Positions 9,853 through 20,447 of a stretch of DNA of 64,000 nucleotides are shown one piece after another. Under the pieces are notes generated by a model. That model saw only the letters and a list, made by a program, of their open reading frames with translations. It ran no database searches and was not told the DNA's origin. The stretch is taken from contig JABAAB010000117.1 in the NCBI GenBank assembly GCA_014238945.1, positions 1-64,000 of the forward strand. Reading direction: 5' to 3'. The position numbers and the translations under genes were made by a program. The first letter of the stretch is position 1; each line of letters starts with the position of its first letter. The stretch comes from Lysobacterales bacterium. Lineage in GTDB: Bacteria; Pseudomonadota; Gammaproteobacteria; Xanthomonadales; SZUA-36.

Positions 9853-10629
9853 ATGCGGGGAAGTGAACTCAGTATTGAAGCCATTCCGGCCTTTTATGAC
9901 AACTATATCTGGTTGTTGACAGCGGGCGGTTCGGCCTGTGCCATCGTCGATCCCGGCGACGCATCACCCGTATTGAGGGAATTGGAAAAACGCGGACTGG
10001 ATCTTCGCTATATCTTGCTCACACACCATCATGCCGATCATATTGGCGGTGTGGCCGAATTGCTCAGGCACTATCCGGCAAAGGTATTCGGACCCGTTGA
10101 TGACCGCATATCCTTTGAGCGGCATCTTTGTCACCAGGGCGATCGGATAGATTTACCTGATTTGAATACTGGTTTCGGGGTGCTCACGGTGCCGGCACAC
10201 ACCAGCACCCACATTGCGTATTACAACGACAATGTCCTGTTTCCAGGCGATACACTGTTCAGCATTGGTTGCGGACGCTTGTTCGAGGGCACCCCTTCCG
10301 ACATGCAAACAGCACTCGACAAACTGGCCGCCCTGCCAGCGGCCACCAGGGTCTATTGCGCACATGAGTACACACAGTCCAACTGCAACTTCGCACTGGC
10401 CGTCGAACCGGATAATGCTGCGCTCAAATCCCGTACCGAGGAGGTCATAGAACTCCGCAGGGAGGGTAAAATCACCCTGCCTTCGATACTTGGGGAGGAA
10501 CTGGCCGCCAATCCGTTCATGCGTACACGGGAGCAAGGCGTAATCGAAGCGGCCCGGAAAATTGATCCATCCACCAGTCCGGGTGTCGGCGTTATGGGTG
10601 TAATCCGCGCGTGGAAAGACAGCTTTTAG
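9853..10629 (+). CDS. gloB: Hydroxyacylglutathione hydrolase (glyoxalase II)
   Basis: Hydrolyses S-lactoylglutathione to D-lactate and glutathione, the second step of methylglyoxal detoxification. The binuclear metal motif THHHADHIGG (residues 57-66), FPGDTLFSIGCGRLFEG and the C-terminal CAHEYTQSN substrate-binding region are all present. The 258-residue length matches bacterial GloB. The start at 9853 has AAGGAAATTCAC directly upstream. It is divergent from the methyltransferase-rnhA-dnaQ unit and precedes mltD. Confidence 0.93.
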   Translation: MRGSELSIEAIPAFYDNYIWLLTAGGSACAIVDPGDASPVLRELEKRGLDLRYILLTHHHADHIGGVAELLRHYPAKVFGPVDDRISFERHLCHQGDRIDLPDLNTGFGVLTVPAHTSTHIAYYNDNVLFPGDTLFSIGCGRLFEGTPSDMQTALDKLAALPAATRVYCAHEYTQSNCNFALAVEPDNAALKSRTEEVIELRREGKITLPSILGEELAANPFMRTREQGVIEAARKIDPSTSPGVGVMGVIRAWKDSF

Positions 10630-10653
10630 TTGTGCCGCACCATACCTCTGTAC

Positions 10654-10681
10654 TTGACCCCACGTCTGCAAACCGCATAAT
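10654..10681 (+). promoter_or_regulatory. Sigma-70-type promoter for mltD
   Basis: TTGACC (10654-10659) and CATAAT (10676-10681) with a 16-base spacer lie between the gloB stop and the mltD start. Confidence 0.5.
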
Positions 10682-10713
10682 AGCGGGCTATTAGAATAAT
10701 TATCGGAGTGCGC

Positions 10714-12348
10714 GTGTCCCCAAAATTTCCATTTGCATTGCTGTGCCTTGCACTCGCGGGCTGTGCTGCAACCCAAAATCCCGAATTGGACACCGAACCA
10801 CTGGTGATCGCTTCGGCACCCGAGGAACTTCCCAGGGGCACCGGTGAATCCATCGACGAACACCTGTTTGTACCCGAATCCGCAGAGGTCATTTCCCAAC
10901 TCGATGGAGATGTATCCGAAGACGATTCAGGGTCACCTGCCGGAGAGTCTCAAGTTGAGCAGGCCGTTGTATACACCAATGTCTGGGAACGGTTGGTTGA
11001 TAATTTTGCCCTGCCCAATTGTGGTGAACAGAAGATTTCCCTCAACTGGGCCAAGTGGTACGGGGATCGGCCGGAATATATGGCCCGTGTCATAAAACGT
11101 GCACAGCCCTGGATTTTTTATATCGCCGAGGAACTTGAAGCACGTGGTATGCCCGGTGAACTCGCATTACTGCCGGTGGTGGAATCCGCCTACGATCCGT
11201 TTGCCTATTCCAGCGGCCGCGCGGTCGGAACCTGGCAGTTCATCAGTTCCACCGGCAAAAATTATGGTCTGAAACAGAACTGGTGGTATGAGGGACGCCG
11301 TGATGTGTGGGCCTCCACCATCGCTGCTCTGGATTATCTTGAATTTCTGCACAATAAATTTGAAGGCGACTGGTTGCTGGCACTTGCCGGCTACAATTCA
11401 GGGGAAAACCGTGTGGCTCGGCGGGTCAAGAGCAACCTTGCCAATGGCAAGCCTGGTGACTTCTGGAATATCAGGCTACCCAAAGAGACGGTGGGATATG
11501 TACCCAAGCTGCTCGGTCTGACCTGTCTGTTCCAGGATCCTGACCACTATGGCTACACCCTGCCGATCGCACCCAACGAGGCGGTAATCACTGCGGTTGA
11601 GATGGAATCTCAAAGTGACCTGGTGCTGGTTTCTCAACTCAGCAAGGTCAGTGTCGACGTTCTGTTCAGTCTGAACCCGGGATTTAACCGTTGGGCAACT
11701 TCCCCGGATGGTCCCTGGCGTGTGGTTCTTCCCATTGAAGGAGCCAAACGACTGAATCAACACCTGGCCAGCGATGACGTGCCCAACCTGATGAAATGGG
11801 ACCAGGTCGTCGTCAAGAGCGGTGACACCCTGTCTGCACTGTCCACAAGGCATCATGTACCGGTGTCCGTGTTACGCAGCAGTAACAAGCTGGACAGCGA
11901 TCTGATCCGCATCGGTCAGAAGCTGCGTTTACCCCGCGATGAACAACTGTTGGTGGACCCCCTCTACGTCGCAGCCGCGAGTGAACTCCAGCGTCTGCAA
12001 TCCGGTCTGATTGCTTCTGAACGTGTTACCCACACGGTGCGCCAGGGTGAGAGCCTCTCTGTCATTGCAAGACGATACAAAGTGACCGTGCGTGAATTAC
12101 AGACCTGGAACAATATTTCCGACCCGCGCAAGTTAAGGGCCGGAACCACGTTGACATTGATGCACAATCCGGCACCGGCAACGGTTGCTGCCAGGGGCGG
12201 TACGATCAAGCACACTGTGCAACGCGGTGACTCACTGTGGAGTATTTCCCGCCGCTACAAGGTCAAGGTCAATGACCTGATGCGCTGGAACGACCTGAGC
12301 AGAAACGCCGTCATCCAACCCGGACAATCCATTACCATCAGTTTATAA
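10714..12348 (+). CDS. mltD: Membrane-bound lytic murein transglycosylase D with three LysM domains
   Basis: Lipoprotein that cleaves peptidoglycan glycan strands. A GTG at 10714 is preferred because CGGAG lies five bases upstream; an earlier GTG at 10708 overlaps that site. The signal peptide ends in lipobox LAGC with Cys17. The SLT domain has catalytic E157 in VVESAYDPFAYS and AGYNSGENRV. Three LysM glycan-binding repeats lie at about 365-407, 439-483 and 499-543, each with the VKxGDTLSxL or VxxGESLxxI pattern. The 544-residue length fits MltD proteins with more LysM repeats than the E. coli form. It is followed after six bases by an M23 peptidase, likely in one operon. Confidence 0.92.
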   Translation: MSPKFPFALLCLALAGCAATQNPELDTEPLVIASAPEELPRGTGESIDEHLFVPESAEVISQLDGDVSEDDSGSPAGESQVEQAVVYTNVWERLVDNFALPNCGEQKISLNWAKWYGDRPEYMARVIKRAQPWIFYIAEELEARGMPGELALLPVVESAYDPFAYSSGRAVGTWQFISSTGKNYGLKQNWWYEGRRDVWASTIAALDYLEFLHNKFEGDWLLALAGYNSGENRVARRVKSNLANGKPGDFWNIRLPKETVGYVPKLLGLTCLFQDPDHYGYTLPIAPNEAVITAVEMESQSDLVLVSQLSKVSVDVLFSLNPGFNRWATSPDGPWRVVLPIEGAKRLNQHLASDDVPNLMKWDQVVVKSGDTLSALSTRHHVPVSVLRSSNKLDSDLIRIGQKLRLPRDEQLLVDPLYVAAASELQRLQSGLIASERVTHTVRQGESLSVIARRYKVTVRELQTWNNISDPRKLRAGTTLTLMHNPAPATVAARGGTIKHTVQRGDSLWSISRRYKVKVNDLMRWNDLSRNAVIQPGQSITISL

Positions 12349-12354
12349 GTAACC

Positions 12355-13185
12355 ATGGCACAGCAGTTTCACCGACGGGCAGCACTGATCCTTGCAGCAC
12401 TGTTGCAGTGTACAAATATTGAAGCACTTGAACTCGAAGGCAACGCCATCCAGGGCGGCCTGATTTTCGCACAGACCGAACCCGGCAGCAGCGTCTCACT
12501 GGATGGTCAGGCCGTTGCCTTGTCCCCGGATGGTCGCTTCGTGATCGGTTTTGGCCGTGATGAAACCGGTACGCGTCGTCTGCTGGTTACCCCGCCTGAT
12601 GGAAATACTTCATTGAACGAGTTGACTGTGCAGCCCCGGGAATATGCCATTGAACGGGTCGATGGTCTTCCCCCTGCAACGGTCACCCCCGGTCCTGAGG
12701 CCGCGGAACGGATACGGGAAGACGCCCGCATGGTGAACAATGCCCGTGCACACCGAGACGACAGCGCATGGTATCGCACAGGCTTTGACTGGCCGTCAAC
12801 GGGCAGGATATCCGGTGTTTACGGCTCTCAGCGCATACTCAACGGGGAACCCCGCAGACCGCACTTCGGTCTCGACATTGCGGCCGATGAAGGGGCACCG
12901 GTCCACGCACCCGCCCCCGGCTTAATCACAATGGCGCACCCCGATATGTATTTTTCAGGTGGCACGCTGATACTGGACCACGGTCAGGGGCTCTCATCCA
13001 CCTTCCTGCACTTGAGCGAAATCCTGGTCGAAGCCGGTACTTTTGTCCAACAGGGTGATCTGATCGCACGCATCGGCGCCACCGGCCGCGCCAGCGGACC
13101 ACATCTGGACTGGAGGATGAACTGGTTGGACCGCAGGGTGGACCCGCAGCCATTGCTAAAAGAACCTGCAGATTTACTTGATTGA
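12355..13185 (+). CDS. M23 family metallopeptidase (peptidoglycan endopeptidase)
   Basis: Zinc peptidase predicted to cut peptide cross-links in the wall, or to act as a regulator of such cutting. An N-terminal hydrophobic stretch (residues 9-19) looks like a signal peptide. Residues 20-110 form a beta-rich domain. The LytM core holds all metal and catalytic residues: H170 and D174 in HFGLDIA, H219 in FLHLSE, and H250 in HLDWRM. With all four residues intact it should be active, unlike the degenerate EnvC/NlpD type. It sits seven bases after mltD and its 3' end overlaps the convergent folE2 by 12 bases. Confidence 0.9.
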   Translation: MAQQFHRRAALILAALLQCTNIEALELEGNAIQGGLIFAQTEPGSSVSLDGQAVALSPDGRFVIGFGRDETGTRRLLVTPPDGNTSLNELTVQPREYAIERVDGLPPATVTPGPEAAERIREDARMVNNARAHRDDSAWYRTGFDWPSTGRISGVYGSQRILNGEPRRPHFGLDIAADEGAPVHAPAPGLITMAHPDMYFSGGTLILDHGQGLSSTFLHLSEILVEAGTFVQQGDLIARIGATGRASGPHLDWRMNWLDRRVDPQPLLKEPADLLD

Positions 13186-14157
13186 GTGTTCCAGGCGTAC
13201 CGGTGCGCCGGCACCTGCCACGTAACCGCCGTCCACCCCCTTGGTGACAACAGAAACCGCATTGTGTGGATGCAGGCTCTCGTAGTGGGTACAACGTGCC
13301 CAGAAATCGAGTATGCGTTCGTCGGCATTGAGTGCGGTCTGTATTTTTCTGCCGGAGTCTTCACAGAACATCAGGTTGCGGCCATTGAGCAGTGCAAATG
13401 CCTGTTCGTCTTCACGCTTGACGGTGGCCTGCACCGGGGTTTGCAGGGAATTTTCGACCTCGTCGATCAGTTCGATAATCGGGAACATCTGAAAAGTGGG
13501 TGCCAGACGAACCCTGATCTCAGCGGCACTGCGCTGGCTGTGTGGTGTGGCGATAATGCCTTCTTCCGATCCGAGCCACTGATGTACTTTTTCAAAATCA
13601 ATTGAACCGTCGGATTCAAAATCCTTTGTAAACTGGTCCTGGATCAGTTGCCGCGCCAGGGCAGCAGAACAGGGACAGGTACTGGAATAGAGCACTTCCA
13701 GACCCATTTCCAGGCTGAATTCATGACCTTCGAGGATACCGATCATGGAAACCGGATAACGTCTCCAGCCAACATTCTCACTTTTCAGGGCCTTGCGGCG
13801 GATTATATAGTCAAAATCGATCCGTACCAGCGCCCGGTCGCTGAGACCTTCATGTGAATCCAGGAAGGAACGCAGCATCTGGCGCAGGGATGCGGGTGTC
13901 AGGGGCCGGTCCTGGAAATTCTGATCCAGGTGCAGATACAGACGCGACATGTGAATACCGCGTACTTCGGGATCGATCAGATTGACGCACGCCGTCACAC
14001 GGGCAGTGGACTGGATCAGGTTGCCAAGGTCATCCTCGATCCGGATCGGCAATTCGATGTCGTCCATACCGACCCACTCGAGCTTGCCACCAATTGAAGG
14101 CTGTGCCTCATTGGCGATGTCCGGCATCTCCCGCAGTACATTATCTATTAACTTCAT
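13174..14157 (-). CDS. folE2: GTP cyclohydrolase IB (FolE2)
   Basis: Converts GTP to dihydroneopterin triphosphate, the first step of folate (and often queuosine) synthesis, in a metal-promiscuous way that can replace zinc-dependent FolE. Family landmarks are GIHMSRLYLHL, the SSTCPCSAALARQ segment with the conserved cysteines, and the C-terminal NAVSVVTKG. The ATG at 14157 (MKLIDNVL) is chosen over a TTG 14 codons upstream because GGGA precedes it and homologues begin there. FolE2 genes are frequently under zinc (Zur) control, but no clear Zur box was recognised here. Confidence 0.9.
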   Translation of the reverse strand: MKLIDNVLREMPDIANEAQPSIGGKLEWVGMDDIELPIRIEDDLGNLIQSTARVTACVNLIDPEVRGIHMSRLYLHLDQNFQDRPLTPASLRQMLRSFLDSHEGLSDRALVRIDFDYIIRRKALKSENVGWRRYPVSMIGILEGHEFSLEMGLEVLYSSTCPCSAALARQLIQDQFTKDFESDGSIDFEKVHQWLGSEEGIIATPHSQRSAAEIRVRLAPTFQMFPIIELIDEVENSLQTPVQATVKREDEQAFALLNGRNLMFCEDSGRKIQTALNADERILDFWARCTHYESLHPHNAVSVVTKGVDGGYVAGAGAPVRLEHSIK

Positions 14158-14598
14158 CTGTTTATCCCAAGCCTGAACAATGCATATCTGTTCCGGCAAG
14201 GCTCATTTCAAGCCAATTTCCGGTAACAAGAGTCAATTATCCTTGAAAAGTACCCCCTCAGGCAAAGAAAACATTCTTCCCTGTTAATAAAAACCCAGCG
14301 ATTGCCATTATGATCAGTCTGGAATTTACTGGCATATGGACCATGGACTGACCGGGCGTCCCTTCCACAGTGATCCGAAAGTGTGGTTGAGAACCTGTGG
14401 TAGCCCAACCTGCACCTTTATTACCGTAAGACAAGGGATTCAATCAGTCGGCATCGACCCAAAGGAAATTTCTTGTGAAGCGTTGAAAGGATTCCAACGG
14501 AATGTCATTTCTACCCAATGATGATTCCAAATGTAATTGATGATACAGCCGCCCTACAATTTGATAGGCTGTAAACATCTATTGGAAATTTTCTGATT
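14158..14598. other. Non-coding or decayed stretch upstream of folE2
   Basis: About 440 bases with short overlapping reading frames on both strands, none with a credible ribosome site or recognisable motif. A minus-strand frame at 14258-14443 has one hydrophobic stretch but no start signal. It probably holds the folE2 promoter and remnants of the broken kinase locus that follows. Confidence 0.5.
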
Positions 14599-15196
14599 TT
14601 GGGGGTGAATGGGAATCGTATTGAAAACAATTTCGAATTTCAGAGTGTTGTGACAAACGGCAATCAAATACTCAATTTATTTTTCAAGGATGCGCTGAAT
14701 TGTTTCTCTCTGCTGGACAGGGAATTCAATTTTATTCGTGTCAATGATGCCTATGCCGCCTCGGTTGACAAGAGCCTGGATTTTTTATCGGCAGAAACCA
14801 TTTCGACCTGTATCCCTCTTCAGTAAAACAGATCTTTGAGCAGGTAAGGGATACCAACCGCAGACACCAGCAAACGGATTACAAATTTCAGTATCCCGAT
14901 GCACCGGACGTTGATACCTACTGGGACTGGCCATCACCCGCCATCTCGCGTACTTGATGGGTGGGGAGGTAGGAGTTGAAAGAGAGGTGGGCAAGGGCAG
15001 CACCTTTTGGCTTTCAGCGCGTTTCCAACGTGGTGTGGATGCACAGCCGGTGGCATCAACCACTGCGGCGGGTGACAGCGAAGTCAGGTTACAGCAACAT
15101 CATCGGGGATCGCACATTCTACTGGTCGAAGATAACGCCATAAACTGTGAAGTGGCCATGGCGATGCTGGATGGTGCCGAATTGCGGGTGGATACC
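14599..15196 (+). pseudogene. Remnant of a PAS-containing hybrid sensor histidine kinase
   Basis: Three pieces of one former gene can be read. First, a PAS domain start (SLLDREFNFIRVNDAYAAS). It shifts frame in a six-T run at 14781-14786, after which GRNHFDLYPSS continues in another frame to about 14925. Second, the end of a histidine-kinase ATPase domain ([14 protein letters not shown], then [12 protein letters not shown]). Third, the first third of a receiver domain ([19 protein letters not shown]), which stops at about 15196. Everything between PAS and the ATPase G2 box is missing. The junction falls in CTGGGACTGG, readable both as the PAS YWDW and as the kinase LGLAIT. The gene is inactive by frameshift, internal deletion and 3' truncation. 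Confidence 0.8.
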
Positions 15197-15251
15197 GCAA
15201 TACCTGTCATCCCCACCCCTGTCATCCCCACTAAGTTACATAAATTTTCTC

Positions 15252-15278
15252 AAAAAAAAGCGGCCCCGAGGCCGCTTT
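15252..15278 (-). terminator. Rho-independent terminator after tRNA-Pro
   Basis: On the minus strand AAAGCGGCC-tcgg-GGCCGC with a run of eight T, twelve bases beyond the tRNA-Pro CCA end. Confidence 0.9.
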
Positions 15279-15289
15279 ATCTCTGTAAC

Positions 15290-15366
15290 TGGTCGGGGCG
15301 AGAAGATTCGAACTTCCGACCCCCACAACCCCATTGTGGTGCGCTACCAGGCTGCGCTACGCCCCG
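15290..15366 (-). tRNA. tRNA-Pro, anticodon GGG
   Basis: 77 nucleotides including an encoded CCA. The acceptor stem CGGGGCG pairs with CGCCCCG. The D arm is GCGCAGCCTGGTAGCGC. The anticodon stem CCACA/TGTGG encloses loop ATGGGGT, giving anticodon GGG (reads CCC/CCU). The T arm is GGAAG-TTCGAAT-CTTCT. It is the last gene of the thrS-to-merR string, as in Pseudomonas-type genomes. Confidence 0.95.
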
Positions 15367-15384
15367 ACATGCTCAACCCGGACT

Positions 15385-15412
15385 GTAACATGGGAAAGCC
15401 GCGGCATGTTAC
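15385..15412 (-). promoter_or_regulatory. Inverted repeat upstream of tRNA-Pro
   Basis: GTAACATG (15385-15392) and CATGTTAC (15405-15412) form an 8-base perfect dyad with a 12-base spacer, 19 bases before the mature tRNA 5' end. It may overlap the tRNA promoter region. No protein is assigned. Confidence 0.4.
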
Positions 15413-15499
15413 CTGAAATCAGCTCGAGGGAAAAGGGCGAATCAGGCTTTTGGTGGTAACAGTGACTGAAATAACTTCATTGCCGGGATGACGGAGGTA

Positions 15500-15626
15500 G
15501 TCCGAACGTCATTCCCGCGAAAGTGGGAATCTCCAAACGCTGTCGTGATCTGAACCAGTTGTACTTCTAAACGCTCTGCCAGCGTATGGAGATCCCGGGT
15601 TCCGCTACTCGCGGCCCCGGGATGAC
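15500..15626 (-). repeat. Dispersed ~130-bp repeat, copy 3, with flanking fragments
   Basis: Read on the minus strand, this begins GTCATCCCGGGGCCGCGAG, continues through GGCAGAGCG and ACGACAGCGTTTGGAGATTC, and ends with a CCCACTTTCGCGGG hairpin. The order and spacing match the two copies at 23352-23613. Extra fragments of its CCGGGATGAC end lie at 15483-15495 and 15627-15660. It sits between the merR terminator and tRNA-Pro. The ends resemble the ATTCCC-GGGAAT repeats widespread in Proteobacteria (compare Neisseria dRS3). No coding capacity. The whole 15.4-15.7 kb gap is made of this material. Confidence 0.75.
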
Positions 15627-15688
15627 GGAGGGTTTCGCTATTCGCGGCCCCGGGATGACATCGCTATTTTTAACAATCTTTAATCATA

Positions 15689-15714
15689 AAAAAAGCGCCC
15701 GCAGGCGCTTTTTT
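15689..15714 (-). terminator. Terminator of the thrS-pheST-ihfA-merR operon (bidirectional shape)
   Basis: AAAAAAGCGCC-cgca-GGCGCTTTTTT is a symmetric GC stem flanked by A and T runs, 18 bases after the merR-type gene stop. It could act on both strands. Confidence 0.9.
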
Positions 15715-15731
15715 CAGCTTGAAATAAAGCT

Positions 15732-16088
15732 TCAGCGTTTCAATACATGCAGTACCTGCTCCAGTTCGGTGCGTACCTGCCGGATTATCTGTTGACTCCG
15801 ACTGACATCGTCCTGGGCCTTTTCTCCCTGCAGTTGTTGCCGGGCACCACCAATGGTAAAACCCTGCTCATAAAGCAAACTTCGGATTTGACGGATCATG
15901 ATCACATCGCCACGCTGGTAATAGCGGCGATTTCCGCGTCTTTTAACCGGTTTGAGTTGCTCGAACTCTTGTTCCCAGTAACGTAGAACGTGTGGTTTTA
16001 CACCACAAAGTTCACTCACTTCGCCAATGGTAAAATACCGTTTGGCAGGTATTGGGGGTAAATCCTTTTCAATCCCCGGGTTCAACAT
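15732..16088 (-). CDS. MerR-family transcriptional regulator downstream of ihfA
   Basis: Small (118 aa) DNA-binding protein. The winged-helix MerR domain spans residues 18-85 ([22 protein letters not shown], with the [13 protein letters not shown] wing). A coiled dimerisation helix follows ([19 protein letters not shown]). There is no C-terminal effector domain or metal-binding cysteines, so it is of the short CarA/MlrA-like class whose target is unknown. The start at 16088 has GGTGGA seven bases upstream and lies inside the ihfA 3' end (20-base overlap). This ihfA-merR-tRNA-Pro order is conserved in gammaproteobacteria. Confidence 0.85.
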   Translation of the reverse strand: MLNPGIEKDLPPIPAKRYFTIGEVSELCGVKPHVLRYWEQEFEQLKPVKRRGNRRYYQRGDVIMIRQIRSLLYEQGFTIGGARQQLQGEKAQDDVSRSQQIIRQVRTELEQVLHVLKR

Positions 16089-16368
16089 AAGCTTCCACCC
16101 TTGCACGTAGCTTTTGTCCGGGTCTGAAGGTCACCACACGACGGGCGGAAATTGGAATTTCCTCACCCGTTTTTGGATTCCGTCCCGGACGTTGGTTTTT
16201 TTCGCGCAGCTGAAAGTTACCAAATCCTGAAAGTTTGACGTTTTCTCCGTTTTCCAGGGCTACCCGGATAATTTCGAAGTACGCGTCTACGAATTCTTTT
16301 GCCTCACGCTTGTTCAAACCCACTTCATCGAACAAGCGATCAGCGATATCTGCCTTTGTCAGTGACAT
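16069..16368 (-). CDS. ihfA: Integration host factor alpha subunit
   Basis: Sequence-specific DNA-bending nucleoid protein, a heterodimer with IHF beta. The sequence [38 protein letters not shown] and the beta-arm [18 protein letters not shown] are near-identical to the family. The second of two adjacent ATGs (16368) is preferred: it matches homologues and has AGAGG six bases upstream. The pheT stop overlaps the start region (TAATG), so it is cotranscribed with pheST. Confidence 0.95.
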   Translation of the reverse strand: MSLTKADIADRLFDEVGLNKREAKEFVDAYFEIIRVALENGENVKLSGFGNFQLREKNQRPGRNPKTGEEIPISARRVVTFRPGQKLRARVEAYVEPGD

Positions 16369-16370
16369 CA

Positions 16371-18746
16371 TTAACCTCTAAGCTGTGCGTCCAGTCGCTG
16401 TTCCAGGCCCTGGATTACTTTCCGGACCAGTAAATCAACGACTTCATCTGTAAGAGTGCAAGAAACATTCTGTAAAATCAAGCCAATAGCCAAACTTTTG
16501 TAACCTTTTTCAACATTTTGGCCTGCATACAGATCGAATAGTATCAGGTTTGTCAATAAATCGCCTGATAAATCAATCACATTGGCACGAATTTCGGCAA
16601 AAGTGACATTTTCAGGGACGATGAACGCCAAGTCCCGTCTCATTGACGGAAAACGGGAAATAGATTTCGCGTATGGTATTTCGCGATTAGAAAGTAAATC
16701 AATATTCAATTCAAACGCCATCACGGGTCCCCTGATCTCCAACTGCTTCAAAACCAGGGGGTGGATACTGCCTGCCCAGCCAATATCCTGACCGTTAACG
16801 GATGCTGTTGCTGCCTGACCGGGATGTAGCCAGGGTAGCTGAGTATGACGAAAGCTGATCTCGCCCGAGTCGCCACGTAAAGCCAGCATGGCTTCGAGAT
16901 CACCCTTGAGATCAAAGAAGTCAGTGCTGCGACTCTGAATACCCCACTGTTCCGGTGCGGAACTACCACAGGCAACGGCACCCACATGCCAGTATTCCGT
17001 CAGGGTTTCCTTTTGTTCAAACACCATACCGGTTTCGAAAAACCGCAATCGGTCCTGCTGGCGTCGCAGATTGCGCGACAGGGTTTCCATCAGACCGGGC
17101 AAGAGGGCCGTGCGCATGACCTGCAGATCGGTACTCAGGGCATTTGCCAGTGGCAGAACATGTTTATTCATTGAAAACAGTTCCAGACTGGCGGTACTGG
17201 TAAAACTGTAATTTATCGCTTCCTGGTAACCTGCCGCGCACAAAGCCTGTTGGATATTCTGCAATGACAGACGTGATTCACTCACCCATCCGGGGTTGAG
17301 ATCACCTGCAGGCAGTGCCGGTGGAATATTGTCATAGCCGAATATACGTGCAACCTCTTCGATCAGGTCTTCTTCAATACTGATATCAAACCGGTCGGAA
17401 GGTGCGGTCACGGTCCACGTCCCGTCACTGAATACCGGCTGCATGCGCAGATTTTCGAATATCCTGCTGACCACAGTTTCTTCGAAATCCATTCCCAATA
17501 CCCGGTTCAGGCGTGCGTGACGCAGTGATACCTGATTTTGGACCGGTATATGACGCTCAGATACGGCATGGATAAGAGGACCGGCCTGTCCACCGGCGAT
17601 TTCCAGCAGCAATTCAGTAATTCGCTCGATAGCCCTGACCTGACCACGCGGGTCCACACCACGTTCAAATCGGTGCGAGGCATCGGTATGCAGGCCCAGG
17701 TCCCGGGCCTTGCCCGAAATGGTCTCTGGCTTGAAATAAGCGCTTTCCAGCAGGATGTTGCGGGTAGAATCTGTCACACCGCTATCCAATCCACCCATAA
17801 TACCGGCCAGCGCAACCGGCCCGTTCTCATCACAAATGGCCAGCAGACTGTCATCCAGGTCAACCTGTTTTCCGTCAAGCAAGTCCAGTTTTTCTCCACA
17901 ACGGCCCCTGCGTACGCTGATGTCGCCAACCAGATGATCCAGGTCAAAGGCATGCATGGGCTGTCCAAGTTCAATCAGCACATAGTTGGTCGCATCCACA
18001 CTGGCACTGATGCTGCGTATACCACTGCGTCTGAGTGCTTCTACCATCCATAACGGTGTTGCTGCGGTGGGGTCAATACCACGGATTATTCGTCCCACAT
18101 AGCGCGGGCAGTCTTCCGGATGCCCGAGACTGACATCGATCGTGTCGTCAATACCGGCTGGTACAGGACTGGCATCCGGTGGCGTAAAAACAACGTCACA
18201 GCTGGCGGAAACATCCTGTGCAATACCCTTGATGCTGAGGCAATCGGCCCGGTTGGGTGTCAGTTCGATTTCAATCGTGTGATCATCCAGTTCAAGGTAC
18301 TGTCGAAGATCCAGTCCCAGCGGCGCATCGGCTGGTAATTCCATAAGCCCTGCATGGTCATCAGACAAACCCAGTTCACGTGCAGAACAGGCCATGCCGG
18401 AGGATTCGATACCCCTCAGTTTCGCTTTGCGTATTTTAAAATCATCACCAATTACCGCACCCACCCTGGCCAGCGGTATTCTGATGCCCGGACGTGCATT
18501 GGGTGCACCACACACGATGGATACGGGCTCCCCTGCCCCGCTGTTGATGGTGCAGATACTCAGCTTGTCGGCGTTTGGGTGATTTTCGCAATGGGTTATT
18601 TCTGCCACCACTACATCCGAAAATGATGTCGCCACGGGTTCGATCGTATCTACTTCCAGACCGGACGCGGTCAGTCGTGTGGCCAACTCATCGGTTGCCA
18701 GCTCCAGATCCACCCATTTTTTTAGCCAGTTTACGCTGAACAACAT
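16371..18746 (-). CDS. pheT: Phenylalanyl-tRNA synthetase beta subunit
   Basis: Non-catalytic and editing subunit of the alpha2-beta2 enzyme. 791 residues, the full length. The N-terminal tRNA-binding (EMAP-like) domain is at about 40-150 ([21 protein letters not shown]), followed by B3/B4 editing and B5 domains ([18 protein letters not shown]), and the C-terminal anticodon-binding FDX-ACB domain ([12 protein letters not shown]). It lies 23 bases downstream of pheS in the same operon. Confidence 0.96.
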   Translation of the reverse strand: MLFSVNWLKKWVDLELATDELATRLTASGLEVDTIEPVATSFSDVVVAEITHCENHPNADKLSICTINSGAGEPVSIVCGAPNARPGIRIPLARVGAVIGDDFKIRKAKLRGIESSGMACSARELGLSDDHAGLMELPADAPLGLDLRQYLELDDHTIEIELTPNRADCLSIKGIAQDVSASCDVVFTPPDASPVPAGIDDTIDVSLGHPEDCPRYVGRIIRGIDPTAATPLWMVEALRRSGIRSISASVDATNYVLIELGQPMHAFDLDHLVGDISVRRGRCGEKLDLLDGKQVDLDDSLLAICDENGPVALAGIMGGLDSGVTDSTRNILLESAYFKPETISGKARDLGLHTDASHRFERGVDPRGQVRAIERITELLLEIAGGQAGPLIHAVSERHIPVQNQVSLRHARLNRVLGMDFEETVVSRIFENLRMQPVFSDGTWTVTAPSDRFDISIEEDLIEEVARIFGYDNIPPALPAGDLNPGWVSESRLSLQNIQQALCAAGYQEAINYSFTSTASLELFSMNKHVLPLANALSTDLQVMRTALLPGLMETLSRNLRRQQDRLRFFETGMVFEQKETLTEYWHVGAVACGSSAPEQWGIQSRSTDFFDLKGDLEAMLALRGDSGEISFRHTQLPWLHPGQAATASVNGQDIGWAGSIHPLVLKQLEIRGPVMAFELNIDLLSNREIPYAKSISRFPSMRRDLAFIVPENVTFAEIRANVIDLSGDLLTNLILFDLYAGQNVEKGYKSLAIGLILQNVSCTLTDEVVDLLVRKVIQGLEQRLDAQLRG

Positions 18747-18769
18747 GTGCTTACCCTCTCCACACTGGC

Positions 18770-19840
<1,071 letters not shown>

Positions 19841-19863
19841 TTACTTATCAATCCTTGCGGATT

Positions 19864-20220
19864 TCAGCCAAGGCTTGCCTTGGCTTTTTCAGCGAGTGCG
19901 CCAAATGCAGCCAGGTCATGAACTGCCAGATCGGCCAGCACCTTGCGGTCCACCTCGATTCCGGCCTTGTTCAGACCATCCATGAAACGGCTGTAGGAAA
20001 GCCCGAACTGCCTTGCAGCAGCATTGATTCGAACGATCCACAAACGCCGAAACTGGCGCTTGCGTTGACGACGGTCACGATATGCATATTGACCTGCCTT
20101 GGTCACCGCCTGCTTTGCTACGCGATAGACCTTGCGACGGGCACCATAGTAGCCCTTGGCCTGCTTCAGAACTTTCTTATGTCGCGAACGGGCGACAACA
20201 CCACGTTTTACTCTAGCCAT
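19864..20220 (-). CDS. rplT: 50S ribosomal protein L20
   Basis: 118 residues, standard length: [19 protein letters not shown], then [18 protein letters not shown] and [17 protein letters not shown]. It binds 23S rRNA early in 50S assembly, and in E. coli it represses its own operon by binding the rpmI leader. It follows rpmI by 15 bases. Confidence 0.97.
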   Translation of the reverse strand: MARVKRGVVARSRHKKVLKQAKGYYGARRKVYRVAKQAVTKAGQYAYRDRRQRKRQFRRLWIVRINAAARQFGLSYSRFMDGLNKAGIEVDRKVLADLAVHDLAAFGALAEKAKASLG

Positions 20221-20235
20221 TTTCTGATCCTCCTG

Positions 20236-20433
20236 TTATGAATAAGGCAGTAAGCGTTTGACGGTCTTCTTGTCGGCGGATGAAATTTCATCCGTGCCGC
20301 GCAAGTTGCGTTTACGCTTCTGGCTCATCTTGGTCAGAATGTGACTTTTAAATGCGTACCCACGTTTATAATTGCCAGAGGCAGTTTTCTTGAAACGTTT
20401 GGCCGCACCCCGATTGGTTTTCATCTTGGGCAT
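20236..20433 (-). CDS. rpmI: 50S ribosomal protein L35
   Basis: 65 residues: [20 protein letters not shown] and the basic C-terminus are the full L35 sequence. GGAG precedes the ATG by seven bases. It lies between infC and rplT, the universal order. Confidence 0.97.
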   Translation of the reverse strand: MPKMKTNRGAAKRFKKTASGNYKRGYAFKSHILTKMSQKRKRNLRGTDEISSADKKTVKRLLPYS

Positions 20434-20447
20434 GGTCTACTCCATTG

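Noticed and set aside
14258..14443. Minus-strand frame with a hydrophobic stretch upstream of folE2
   Set aside because: Overlaps other frames of equal quality, has no start signal, and lies in a visibly decayed region.
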